Made by a program: the position numbers and the translations under genes. Shown here piece by piece: positions 35,270 to 45,300 of a stretch of 64,000 bases of DNA (position 1 is its first letter; every line of letters starts with the position of its first letter). This DNA is from Pseudoalteromonas luteoviolacea (GTDB lineage Bacteria > Pseudomonadota > Gammaproteobacteria > Enterobacterales > Alteromonadaceae). The stretch is from the NCBI RefSeq assembly GCF_000814765.1, contig NZ_JWIC01000003.1, forward strand, positions 317,501-381,500, read 5' to 3'. Under the pieces are notes generated by a model that ran no database searches, had not been told where the DNA came from, and worked only from the letters and a program-made list of their open reading frames with translations.

Positions 35270-36858
35270 GCACTTCTCCCAAATTGTGTAAATATATTTG
35301 TATCATGTTTCACATTTTCCTTTGATTCATCAGAGCGACTTTCGGCTACGATTTGACTACACATCCATAATATCGCTCTTGTTCTAAAGCCAATAATTGT
35401 TTTATTTTTTAGAGGTCTAGCTAGTTTTAATGAAAAAAACAGTCCGAGTTCCTTATGTAAGGTGTACTCATCCACTTCACTAACTAAGATGTATCCACAG
35501 TATCCCTTTTCACTAATATCCAATGAAAATTTAAGTATCCTTAAAATAGTTTTAAGCCTAGCAATATTTTGCGAATCAGTATTCAATGCGCTATGGTCGC
35601 ATGAAAGAACGCATTCCATAGCTACCTCTTTCATGTCGTCGAGGTCATCGTTCTCAATGTTTAAAAAAGAAGTTGGCTTAGCTCTGATAAAGGCGCAAAG
35701 CAGTATCAAGAAATCGATGAAGATAGCTATAGCAAGCGCGCTAAATGCAAGCAAATCTTGATTGATGATACCTTGCATAGATGTAATGAATTTATGCGTA
35801 TTTTCGTTGTTATTTATATATGTTTCATTTAACTCATCTGTGTAGGATTGTTTCTTCTCTTCAGTAATGTTCGAGAAGGAAATACACTTAATCATTAATT
35901 TCATTGCTTCATTTTTACTGATATCTCCCTCAAAACCACATGCTTCATTAAAGTCTTCAGAAGCTTTTTTTGCCTGTTTAATATATTGGTAGACTTGTAA
36001 GTCACTTACACTACAGTTGGGGGAGTTCTTTGTGGCTATCGAACACTGATTTGATAGTAGGGTGAGTAATGTCATATCACTCATTTCAAGCTCAAATTGA
36101 ATCATATGGTTTTTTAAAGTGTCTAGAGCCAAAGCTTGTTTTTGCAATTCGCTATCTAGTTGCTTGTTTTTTGACTCCAGCTCTGCGAGTTTCAGTTCAA
36201 ATTGTTGAGTACGATACCCATACCCACTCCCAGTATGAATTGCATTACCATTTCTATCTAACACATATGAACCTTTCTCTTCTTCTAGTATGGCTTTAGT
36301 CCTAGTATTATTTATTTCAGATAGTAATTTGTTTTTGTGTGACTCAGTTTTTTCTCTCAGATTATTCGCTTCATCAAGGATACCTAGCTTCCATTTTTCG
36401 TAGTCATCAACCCCTTTAGGAGTTGTTCCATTTAAATCATTTTTAATATTTCCTTTAATTTCATTTACCTTAGTGTTGAAGTAAATATCTTCTCGCTTTT
36501 GGCGTTCCTCTCCTTGATAAATAACGGAATACAAAGAGATGAAGGAAAAAAAGACAGACGTCGCCATTGTTATTAGATAAATACTAAGAAACCCTTTATG
36601 CAATCTATTTTCGGCCAAAAAGTCTGCAATCAGCATGCTGGATGTGAACATCATTCCTTGCATTCCAAATGAGATTAAAGCAGCAAGAGTTGCATTGGCA
36701 GTGAATTCATTTAAACCCATATATGTAGTTGCAAATGAGGCTGCTGAAAGAATTAGAGCCGCTACGATAGTAACTTGCTCTGTGCTTTTTCTGCTTTTCG
36801 AACCAAAAGCTAAATCCGATAAGTTATCAATTTGTTGATTTAGAATTTTTGACTGCAA
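35266..36858 (-). CDS. Membrane protein with long coiled coil, gene A of a two-gene operon
   Basis: The 530-residue product has three N-terminal helices (about 29-48, 56-80, 89-114), then a long charged coiled-coil region (about 115-260), a segment with four Cys (272, 282, 307, 325), one more membrane helix (about 369-392) and a C-terminal globular domain (about 400-510). If the N-terminus is cytoplasmic, the coiled coil and Cys lie in the periplasm and the last domain in the cytoplasm, a sensor-like layout. No enzymatic motif recognised. TTG 36858 is the start, with AGGGAAGG about 10 bases upstream. It lies in a mobile-element island, which fits a defence or competition role, but that is inference only. 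Confidence 0.75.
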   Translation of the reverse strand: MQSKILNQQIDNLSDLAFGSKSRKSTEQVTIVAALILSAASFATTYMGLNEFTANATLAALISFGMQGMMFTSSMLIADFLAENRLHKGFLSIYLITMATSVFFSFISLYSVIYQGEERQKREDIYFNTKVNEIKGNIKNDLNGTTPKGVDDYEKWKLGILDEANNLREKTESHKNKLLSEINNTRTKAILEEEKGSYVLDRNGNAIHTGSGYGYRTQQFELKLAELESKNKQLDSELQKQALALDTLKNHMIQFELEMSDMTLLTLLSNQCSIATKNSPNCSVSDLQVYQYIKQAKKASEDFNEACGFEGDISKNEAMKLMIKCISFSNITEEKKQSYTDELNETYINNNENTHKFITSMQGIINQDLLAFSALAIAIFIDFLILLCAFIRAKPTSFLNIENDDLDDMKEVAMECVLSCDHSALNTDSQNIARLKTILRILKFSLDISEKGYCGYILVSEVDEYTLHKELGLFFSLKLARPLKNKTIIGFRTRAILWMCSQIVAESRSDESKENVKHDTNIFTQFGRSA

Positions 36859-36967
36859 TTATAAATACCTTCCCTAGAGTAGTTTATATAATAATTACCT
36901 TAAGTTAACTCTTAGTTAATGATAACCTTTTTACGTTTGTAATTGCTATATCTTGTTGTGGTTTTTT

Positions 36968-37060
36968 ATGGCAACAGCAATGAACAGGCCTATTAGCTTG
37001 GTGAATACCCAGTATCGCCACTGTATCGATACTTATGCGGGCTGGCGTCATATTTCCTGA
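36968..37060 (+). pseudogene. 5' relic of a Y1 transposase gene
   Basis: MATAMNRPISLVNTQYRHCI corresponds to MAIARKRQVSLVDTKYYHCI of the intact transposase; the TTTTTTATGGCAA context before the start is also kept. The frame then diverges and stops at TGA 37058-37060. The remaining 36859-37110 holds promoters only. Confidence 0.85.
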
Positions 37061-37110
37061 AGTGGGGGCGGTCATTTTATGTAACCGAGTTTTAATGTTG
37101 GAGGTAATTT

Positions 37111-37629
37111 TTGCTAAACTATATCATTGGTTTAATTGTTTTCTTGCTAGTTATAAGTGGCAATGCTTTCGCTAAAGATTGTGAAACTCCCGAATCGACA
37201 ATGTTTTTAAATCTAGTTCATGATTCTAAAAACATTACTAAATCAATCTCATCAGCTAAGAAGTTTTTAGATTATTTTTCATATGAGCCTTCATTGTACA
37301 AGCGCTACAAGAAGCATGTAGAGGATGAATTCAAGATAGGCTACCATTTTATTAAGTATAGACTGTCGATTCTTCCATTTTTGTCTTCAATTAAACGTAT
37401 CAACTCTTTTGGTGTAATTTCTGAAGATAACACAGAAAGGTTAGTCTCTTTTAGTGTTGATTTTCATGACTATTTTTTAAAGGATGGAAACTACCGATGG
37501 GTCAAATACATTGTGATTAGTTTTGATCTTTCAACGCTTAAAGTTAGGAATATTAATGTACTAGGAGAGAGTGCTGAATCTACTTACATTGATGGTAGTC
37601 ACGTAAAGTGCTCGATACTTAAGGAGTAA
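37111..37629 (+). CDS. Secreted or periplasmic protein of unknown function
   Basis: The 172-residue product has a signal peptide (MLNYIIGLIVFLLVISGNAFA, cleavage after AFA) and two Cys in the mature part (KDCETPES and HVKCSIL), probably a disulfide linking the ends. The start is TTG, supported by GGAGG at 37100-37104. No family recognised. It follows directly on a transposase relic at the right edge of the island. Confidence 0.7.
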   Translation: MLNYIIGLIVFLLVISGNAFAKDCETPESTMFLNLVHDSKNITKSISSAKKFLDYFSYEPSLYKRYKKHVEDEFKIGYHFIKYRLSILPFLSSIKRINSFGVISEDNTERLVSFSVDFHDYFLKDGNYRWVKYIVISFDLSTLKVRNINVLGESAESTYIDGSHVKCSILKE

Positions 37630-37895
37630 GCTTGTATGTATTATTTTTTACTTTTTATTAATTGCACTTTTGGCAATCAGCTTGCATTTACTCTTCGAAT
37701 TTAAGCATAAAAAATAGCCATGATACATACATCTATTTGGAAGCGCTGTATGGTGGTACTCCAAATTGAAGCGAACCACCTATCGTTTTTATCCAAAATG
37801 ATGAGTGAGTTACACTCAATGAAAAAACACATTTTATTCATACAGGCCGGAAGTTGATTTTAAAAATACCTTGTAACAAATGCCTGCTCATATAC
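37630..37895. other. Intergenic region at the right edge of the island
   Basis: A short hydrophobic frame ending HLLFEFKHKK (stop at about 37713) may be a gene tail. CATGATACATACATCTATTTGG near 37720 weakly resembles the transposon left end. GGTGGT/ACCACC near 37752 and 37778 could form a hairpin. Nothing firmer is visible. Confidence 0.35.
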
Positions 37896-38525
37896 TTATT
37901 TAAGGCTCTCAAAGCCAATCACGCCCGCCAATATAAACATCACGCTGCCAGCTAATTTGTCTTGCCAGTGGTTTGAGTGATTGTTTTTATTAAGCATGCG
38001 ACCTAATTTACCCGAAAGTAGTGCGATCGAGATATCACAGCATAAGGTAATGAGCGTGTATATCGCACCCAGTATTAGCAATTGCGTTGATACTTGTGCA
38101 TCTTCGCTACTAACAAACTGGGGTAAGAAAGCTAAAAAGAATAAAGCTGTCTTTGGGTTGGTGAGTTCTACAACAAGGCTTTGCTTCATAATGGCAAAGT
38201 TATTTTTTTTGCTCAGTGAAGGACTATCAGCTGTTTGTTCGGCCGGCTTAAAATACTGCCAGCCTATATATACCAAGTACATGGCACCAGCCATTTTTAA
38301 TCCCGTGTAAGCGATTGGGGAGTATTTAAAAATGGTTGCTAACCCTAACACTGTTGCAACAACATAGACAAAGGAACCTATCGCCATGCCACTTGCGGCC
38401 GATACACCGGCAATTGGCCCCTGACTAATACTGCGCGCCATAATATATAAAATAGAAGGACCAGGGGTAATACTGAGTAAAAAGCAGACGACGGAAAAAG
38501 CAACGAGCACTTCAATGGGAGGCAT
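37896..38525 (-). CDS. LysE/RhtB-family amino-acid exporter
   Basis: The 209-residue membrane protein has about six helices and the LysE signature LLSITPGPSILYIMARSISQGPIAGVSAASG near the N-terminus, plus LVVELTNPKTALFFLAFLPQFV in the middle. It exports amino acids or related metabolites; the substrate is unknown. It lies 9 bp after the preceding gene on the same strand, and a divergent LysR gene probably controls both. Confidence 0.92.
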   Translation of the reverse strand: MPPIEVLVAFSVVCFLLSITPGPSILYIMARSISQGPIAGVSAASGMAIGSFVYVVATVLGLATIFKYSPIAYTGLKMAGAMYLVYIGWQYFKPAEQTADSPSLSKKNNFAIMKQSLVVELTNPKTALFFLAFLPQFVSSEDAQVSTQLLILGAIYTLITLCCDISIALLSGKLGRMLNKNNHSNHWQDKLAGSVMFILAGVIGFESLK

Positions 38526-38534
38526 AGTAAGTCC

Positions 38535-39167
38535 TTATTTAAAATCTTTAGTTTCTAAGTATAGAGTTTGTGCACCCACAATGTCAGCCCTATCAAATGC
38601 TGTGACGGGTCCGTCTGTTGCGCTGTTCAGTTCTGTTTTTCCCCCAGCAAGCAAGTCACATTCAGCCGTTACTATTTGGTCAAAGCTTGGAGGTTTACCA
38701 ATTTTATGTACCAGTAAACAGGTGTTTTGACCAAGTCCCAATGTATAAAACTGCCCATTTTGTTGAGATGGGTTCACGGACTTATTTAATAGGGTGTGTT
38801 GAACTTTAAATGTGATATTGCGGTATTTCATTTGACCTGAACGCTCGAAATGACCGATAAATATATCTCCCGAAAAGTGACTAAGTTGACCTGCTCTCAG
38901 TTTATTTAAAGAGAACCTTTGTGGTTGAACCGTTATCAGTTGGTTTGCCTTTAAGAGGGAGCTCAGGTGTGCTTTAAATTGATTTGGTAGTTGCGTTTCG
39001 AAAATAAATTGCACGGCATGCTTTCCTTTGGGCATCGGGAGGTGAGAAGCGTATATGCGGTCATTTATCGAAAATAAAGCCATGCCATGTATGCCCATGG
39101 AGTGGTCATGGGCACGAATAGAGCCAAAAAAGCAAATCAGTAATAAGTAAAAAAAAGCGTTTTTCAT
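38535..39167 (-). CDS. Exported protein of unknown function
   Basis: The 210-residue product has a signal peptide (MKNAFFYLLLICFFGSIRA) followed by HDHSMGIHGMALFSINDRIYASHLPMPKGKH, a pattern I remember from hypothetical periplasmic proteins of Vibrio and Pseudoalteromonas. Its His-rich mature N-terminus could bind metal. It is the first gene of a pair with the LysE-type exporter and is divergent from a LysR regulator. Confidence 0.72.
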   Translation of the reverse strand: MKNAFFYLLLICFFGSIRAHDHSMGIHGMALFSINDRIYASHLPMPKGKHAVQFIFETQLPNQFKAHLSSLLKANQLITVQPQRFSLNKLRAGQLSHFSGDIFIGHFERSGQMKYRNITFKVQHTLLNKSVNPSQQNGQFYTLGLGQNTCLLVHKIGKPPSFDQIVTAECDLLAGGKTELNSATDGPVTAFDRADIVGAQTLYLETKDFK

Positions 39168-39259
39168 CGGGAGCCATTCATTGAAACGTGTTGGAGTGAG
39201 TCTAGAGTATGCTATTTTAAGTTCTAAATCGTTTCTAAATTGTGGTTATAAATTCCAAA

Positions 39260-40129
39260 ATGGAAATAGCAGATCTACGCAAGTTTTTAGTCATCGCGCA
39301 GCAACAAAGTTTGCAAAAAGCGGCTCAGCGCCTGAATACCTCTCCTAGTGCGTTATCAAAATCTCTTAAGCGGTTAGAAAACTCTTTAGAGGTAAAGCTG
39401 TTTGACCGAGTAGGAAAGTCATTGCGTTTAAATGAACAGGGCTTATCGTTGCAGCCAAGAGCGGTGGCATTGGTAAATTTGGCTGATGATACAAAAACCC
39501 ATATAAAACCGGGGAGCAGGGCGATAAGCTGTGTTGTAGCAGCGTCCAGTATTTTACAATTCAAATGGGCGAGTGTGTTAGCGCGCCACACCCTGCATAC
39601 TGAGCACCTCTCATTAGTGTTTGATACACAATATGAGTCTGATGCGGTCAATAAATTGCTCGCCGGTGAAGTGGACTTGGCCATAGTAACGGGTGAGGTG
39701 ATTAAAGAACTGCCAAATGAGGTCCGTTTAACACAGCTTGGTACGTTAACGATGCAGATTGCAATGGGGCATACTCATCCTTTACGGCCACACAAAAAAA
39801 TTAACTTAACGGAAGTAGTCAAGTTTCCCTTTGCTGCGCCTGATACTTCGCCATTTTGTGGAGAGCAAAGCGGTGTCGGGTGTGATGGTTGGCAGGTACC
39901 AAAACTAGCTAGGCATATAAAATGGGTGGTTAATGATTATGCTGTACTTAGCCAGCTTGTAAAAAGTGGCTTGGCGTTAGCCTATTTACCTGATTATATT
40001 GTGAGGGAATGGCAGTTGGTTGCGTTATCAACTTGCCCAGATAACCTAGCGTACACTGAGCAAGTGTACTTACTGAGCCTAAAACCTGCACCAACATGGT
40101 TAAATCAATTGTTAGAAGACATCAGTTAG
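39260..40129 (+). CDS. LysR-family transcriptional regulator
   Basis: The 289-residue product has an N-terminal helix-turn-helix (QQSLQKAAQRLNTSPSALSKSLKRLE) and an effector domain (ISCVVAASSILQFKW onward). It begins MEIADLRKFLVIA, the usual LysR start; GTG 39242 is an alternative with six extra residues. It is divergent from the exported-protein/LysE pair 92 bp away, its likely target. A terminator follows. Confidence 0.9.
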   Translation: MEIADLRKFLVIAQQQSLQKAAQRLNTSPSALSKSLKRLENSLEVKLFDRVGKSLRLNEQGLSLQPRAVALVNLADDTKTHIKPGSRAISCVVAASSILQFKWASVLARHTLHTEHLSLVFDTQYESDAVNKLLAGEVDLAIVTGEVIKELPNEVRLTQLGTLTMQIAMGHTHPLRPHKKINLTEVVKFPFAAPDTSPFCGEQSGVGCDGWQVPKLARHIKWVVNDYAVLSQLVKSGLALAYLPDYIVREWQLVALSTCPDNLAYTEQVYLLSLKPAPTWLNQLLEDIS

Positions 40130-40217
40130 ATATTGCCAAAGAAGTAAGGATTTCAAGTAGTCTACTGAACTAGTATACAAAAAAGTACTCGACAAAAAGC
40201 CCTCGTATTTGTGAAAT

Positions 40218-40255
40218 AGCCCCAATAGTTGGGTGTTTCAATGACAGGGGCTTTT
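40218..40255. terminator. Terminator between LysR gene and TonB-domain lipoprotein
   Basis: AGCCCC (40218-40223) pairs with GGGGCT (40247-40252), a large loop between, followed by TTTT. It lies between convergent genes. Confidence 0.6.
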
Positions 40256-40308
40256 CCATTTTTGTGATCATCACCTACTTTTGTGATACATCAAATCCAG
40301 AGTGACGT

Positions 40309-41979
40309 TTATTGACTGCGGCCTATATTCCATGTGAAATGCACTTCAAGATCATTACCTCCTATGACGTTACCAGCATCGTCGAGTTCAACTTTATAGC
40401 GCCATTGTTCCAGTGCTTTGATCCCAGCTTCTTCAAAATAGCCTTTTGGAGTGGCATTCATTACTCTGATATTGATGGGCTCACCTTGAGTGTTTAAGTC
40501 AAATTTTAATATGATGCTTCCCGTAATGCCTTCTTTGGCAGCTTCCATTGGGTATGCGTATTCTTTTTGGTAGATAACTTTTGGCTTACTGTCATTAGAT
40601 GCCTGCGTGGTTTGTGTTCTTTCTTGAATGTCTCCAAAATGCGAAAATACTTGATACATGTATAATATTTCCGCTCTTTCAGGACTTTGAAGCGCCTGAT
40701 TCTGTAAAGTTCTTAAAACTTGACGGTTATTTTGTAGCTTGGCAATTCTCAGCAATAAACCTTCCATGTATGTGTCTGAGGTTGATTCGTCGTAATTCAG
40801 ATGTTGTTCAAGTTTTTGCTTAGCCTGTTCAAATTCACCAAAATAGTAAAGCTCAACTATTTCCAGTCTCATTAAATATCGATGGTCTTCTGCATTGAGA
40901 ATGTAACCGCTTAACGCTGTTCTGGCATGGTTTAGAGATAATTCATGTAGTTTGGCATCACTATATAAATAAGCTAATAGTCGATTAACCATAGCAGCGT
41001 CAAAGTCAGAGCTGGGCTGGATGGACTCAAGTAGGTTTTTTGCTTCCATAAAACTTTTGTCTTTGAGCAGTTTTTGCGCCTTTTTTAGCGCTTTTTGAAC
41101 TGGGCCTGATGGTGACTTTTGTGCACGTTGTCTATGACATTGGTAGGTCATTACCCGGCATGTTGAGTTGTCTTTGAGTTTGCGAGTTTTGTTAATTTGC
41201 AACTTAACTTGTGAATGGGTTAAACGGTTTTTGTTTACTCGTGATTGTATTTCATCCAGTACTTCTTGGGCAGCTTGTCGTTGCTCTTGCTCATCAAACA
41301 TGGTTTGAATTTCGAGTAACAAGTCGTGACGCTTTTGGTCTCGTTTCAGTTGAGCGATTTGTTCAAACAACTCGAAGATATCCATATCAAATGGCTCATC
41401 GATATAGGCGAAATACTGTAATGCCTTTTCCTCGCTCATGTCGAACCAACCTAGTTCAACTAGAAGCATAATTTCAAGGTAAAGTGCTGATTTGTATTCT
41501 TCAGCAGGTAAATTGCCACTGTCTATCGCTTTTAAAATGTAGTCTAGAGCGACAGCGTTTTTACCCATTATTTCCGTATTTAGATTAGCTAAATGGTAAT
41601 GCAGTATAGCCTGCTCATAATCATTTTTAGCTTTAACGCTTTCCAACCTTCTAGCGGCGGATATCGCAAAACCTCGGTCTGCGATATTTAATGCGGCGGA
41701 TAAATTCTTGTCGGTTTCTTTACTGAGCGCGGGTGCTTTGCGCTGTGAGTGACAGTGATATTTCAGAGGCTCGCAACTGATTTCAACAGGGAGGGAGTCT
41801 GTCGAGATGTCATTTTGTTCTTTTGCCGTCACTATTTCTGGTGCCATTTCTTCGGGCGTCACTACCACAGGGGAGCCATTGTCAGCAGGCAGCTCTGTAA
41901 CCGGAGAAGGAGAAGAGGACTCGCACCCCGCTAGTATTGTAAAAGTCAGCAGTGCTAAGGTGAGTTTTTGTTTATTCAT
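40309..41979 (-). CDS. Lipoprotein with TPR-like helices and a TonB C-terminal domain
   Basis: The 556-residue product has a lipobox ILAGC (Cys19). Two similar blocks each begin with a CX4YXCHXQR motif (C69/C76 and C274/C281) followed by helical TPR-like sequence (ALNIADRGFAISAARRLESV and ALKKAQKLLKDKSFMEAKNLLESI). Residues about 461-556 are a TonB C-terminal domain (YPMEAAKEGITGSIILKFDLN, KALEQWRYK). Normal TonB proteins have an inner-membrane helix; here a lipid anchor takes its place, so classical energy transduction is unlikely and a structural or assembly role is possible. ATG 41979 has GGGAG upstream. Confidence 0.82.
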   Translation of the reverse strand: MNKQKLTLALLTFTILAGCESSSPSPVTELPADNGSPVVVTPEEMAPEIVTAKEQNDISTDSLPVEISCEPLKYHCHSQRKAPALSKETDKNLSAALNIADRGFAISAARRLESVKAKNDYEQAILHYHLANLNTEIMGKNAVALDYILKAIDSGNLPAEEYKSALYLEIMLLVELGWFDMSEEKALQYFAYIDEPFDMDIFELFEQIAQLKRDQKRHDLLLEIQTMFDEQEQRQAAQEVLDEIQSRVNKNRLTHSQVKLQINKTRKLKDNSTCRVMTYQCHRQRAQKSPSGPVQKALKKAQKLLKDKSFMEAKNLLESIQPSSDFDAAMVNRLLAYLYSDAKLHELSLNHARTALSGYILNAEDHRYLMRLEIVELYYFGEFEQAKQKLEQHLNYDESTSDTYMEGLLLRIAKLQNNRQVLRTLQNQALQSPERAEILYMYQVFSHFGDIQERTQTTQASNDSKPKVIYQKEYAYPMEAAKEGITGSIILKFDLNTQGEPINIRVMNATPKGYFEEAGIKALEQWRYKVELDDAGNVIGGNDLEVHFTWNIGRSQ

Positions 41980-42309
41980 TGTTATGCTCCCTATGTTATA
42001 CATACAAATTTTAGCATTTGGCGGTGGTGTGTTGAAGCATAGTAGATGGTTTGGACTATGGGCAAAAGTAAATCAATGTCAACGTTTCCGTTGTTTTTAA
42101 AGAGGCACGCATCATGTTTTTATCTGTTCCAAACGTGCTTTTAAACTCGAATTCGAAATCGAATATTAAGCAAAAACCTGTCTTTACTGCTACAGCTGAA
42201 GGCGCTTTATATGTGCAAAGACAATTAATTGTGCGTTGGAATGAAACGATTTGTCTCTTCAATTATAAAAAAAGCCGCTTGCTAGCGGCTTTTAGAGTTT
42301 AAGAGTAGA
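41980..42309. other. Intergenic region with terminator
   Basis: About 330 bp between two minus-strand lipoprotein genes. It contains the terminator of the large downstream-of-PKD gene (AAAGCCGC 42271-42278 with GCGGCTTT 42285-42292, T-run on the minus strand) and, upstream of 41979, the promoter of the TonB-domain gene. No credible ORF. Confidence 0.75.
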
Positions 42310-45300
42310 TTAATTTATAATTTTATACCCTTGTTGATCTATGACTGCTTGTGCCTTTTCACTGACTTGTGTGCCTTCCAAATACATAGTGATGTCTGTA
42401 TTTGGCCCAGGAATAATCGATTGCAGCGTATTATTCTTAAAATAAACGTTCCATAACTTCTCAGCGTCAGACAAGTCCAGTTCAGTGAGGGTGTTATCCG
42501 ATGCACTTAACCAAGTTAACTCTCTTAAACCTGTAAGTTGGAGTTCTTTTAACTTAGTATTATCCGCACTCAAAGTGCGCAGGTTTAGTAAATGCGGAGT
42601 ATTAAGTGTGTCGATTTGAGTGTCATTAATGCTAAGTGACTTAAGTTGACTGCCTTCTATCGTGATGAGTGATGTTAATGGGTTATCGTAAGCACTCAAA
42701 GATTTTAACTGCTCAACTTGTGAAATATCCAATGTCGTAAACTGGTTTTGCGCTATATTAAGCGCTTGTAGCTGAGCATATTGAGATAAGTCTAAGCTGG
42801 TCAGTTTAGATAGTCGGGCATCTAAGTCGGCAAGCGCGTGACTTGGTGTGACGCCTGCAATTTGTGCAATCCCACTTTGTGAAATGTCGACTTCTTTTAG
42901 TGCTGTGTTGTGCGTCAGATCGAGTGTATCGATTATGCTCCGCTTTAGTCTTAACGTTTCTAAACCTTGTGCTTGAGAAAGATCGATGGCTTTCAGCTTG
43001 TCGCTGTCAACCGATAAGCTACCAAGCTGTGCTGCATTCATAAATGCAAGGCTTTCCAGTACATCACTCTCAATACCTACATGTTCTAAATTAGGTGATG
43101 GCGTGAAGGTCAGGTTAGGCGTATTTTGACCCCGAAGATAAAGATATCTGAGTCTTTGTAATGAACTCATATCTACATCGGTGGCAAGTGAGCTCTGAAT
43201 CGAGAGCGTTTGCAGTCGAGGGAGTTTGCTCAACTCTGAAATCGATTTGTTATCTAGTGTCACCGCCATTGAATTAAATTGCAGTGCTGATAGGTTAATA
43301 AAGTTACTTAGGCCGGTTAGATCATTGATTGTATTATGTTCATCGCTGCCAATACAGTTTAACGCTTGGCCATACAGAAGAAAGGTAGGGCTATAATGTT
43401 TGTAGTTATCGATACACGCTTTTAAAGCAGGATCAGTTACGCCGATTTTTTCCGCGATAGAGTCGGGTATTTCCTCCACTTTTATAGTTACTTCGCAGGG
43501 GCTTTTGATATCACTGGCCCCATATGTCAAATAGCGCGCATTATGTTCGCGATATTGAAGCCCACAACCTTCGACGCTGCTAACATAAAAGCCACTTTTC
43601 TTTGCAGATGCCGTTAGCTCTAAGTTATGTTCATGTAAAATGGTGCCGTTTTGTAAATTTGACGTCACAGTACCAGGGCCATCTATATTAAGTTTGATAG
43701 GGTGTGCAGGTACGGTGTATTCTAAAAATCGCTTGTTTTTTTCGCTACATTCACCATCTTTAGGAATTTCACAAAACCAAATGCCACTTGAGTTGCTTTC
43801 GATAGGAACAAAAAGAACAATGTCACCAGTAGATTCCTTAACCATCCCCTCATGGTCAAATGTATACATTACTTCTTTATTGCGGGTATATACAGGTGTA
43901 ACAAGGTTAAAACCTTTTTGGGCATAGGTAAGCTCCCAAATGTCTATACCGTGTTTTGAACGCTCGTATAACCTTAGCGAACGGAAATAGCTAGGGTTTG
44001 CTTTCATAAGTGCGCGATGGCTTATTTCTGTTGGTGTATTATCGGTATTTAAAACAGAAAGGTGCCTGATATTATTTACATATCGGTAGACGTAAAATTG
44101 TTGCCCATTTTGTGCAAGAAGCTCATAGTCTCTTTCAAAACTTAGTAAACAGCCGTTCATTGTTTTTGTACAAGTAGGTGTGGCTGTGACTGTTAGGCGG
44201 TTATTTTTTAGAGTGGTGATTTCAGTACCATGTAAATTAGCTCTTCTTGCGATGCCATCGCTATACAGAGTGAAGTCTCCCCAGTCGTCTGATAAGTTAC
44301 CAGCAATATCCGCGAAGCTAAATGGTGTGTCTGCTTTTTTAATAAACGCGCCAACCCCAACTCTGAGCCAGTCATAATATTGTGGGTCGTCCAATGCAAT
44401 TGATGACTGCTCAATAGATAAAACATGGATACCGTTGTGCTCTGAAACCACTCTAAGTAGCGCATAATCTGTATTATTAGCGGTCAATTCAACTAAGCCC
44501 TCTGGGGTTATTGTCCAATTGAACGAAAACGCTTTATCTTCTAAGTGCTCAGCTATGTACCTGCCCATGTTGAGGCTGCCAGTGCCATCTTGGTTAAATG
44601 TGAGTGAGACGTTTTTCTGTGCATTCGAAGATTCAGAATCGATGTAAGTATCAAAAGATAAAGCCCACTCACCAATGAGTTTATCCATTAATGGCATCGG
44701 TGTAATTTGCTTAGTTGCCTTAACCGCTATTGGTTCTAAATATTGAAGGTCATCTTCGCGCTTATACTCTAACCAAGATATAAATAGTTGCTCTCCTTCA
44801 TAGGTGAACTTAAAGCCAGCTATCTTGATAAATTGTGTATTGTTATCAAAAGAAACCGGCTTATTGATTGGGATGCTAGTGTAAGCGCTGTCAAATTTGG
44901 CTACATATTCAGTGTCTGAGTGCTTTTTTATCGTGAACTTAGGGAGCCTTGAAAATGAGCGAACTTCATACTCAGACTTAAGTATACCTTGTCCATCTTT
45001 ACTAATATTAAAGATAAAGTGCAGAGGCACGTTAAATTGGTCTGTACTGTCCATCATTACTGTGGTTTCACCTAGATGAAGAGGACGGGGAGAAAAATCT
45101 ACCTCTATCTCACAGTCTTCGGTGGGGTTGGTGATTTTGAATAATGATGTGGTTAATCCTTTATCAATAAGCTCACCCTCACAGCCACGCACGTAAATGA
45201 GCTCGTTGTTTTTTTCTGGTGTTAACACAAGTTCAAAGTCCTTGCCAAATTCAAACGCAGTCACCGTGGGGACTACTAAACCTTGGCCGGTTTGCTTGAT

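Noticed and set aside
42114..42302. Plus-strand 62-codon frame between two lipoprotein genes
   Set aside because: It runs into the terminator stem and has no ribosome site.
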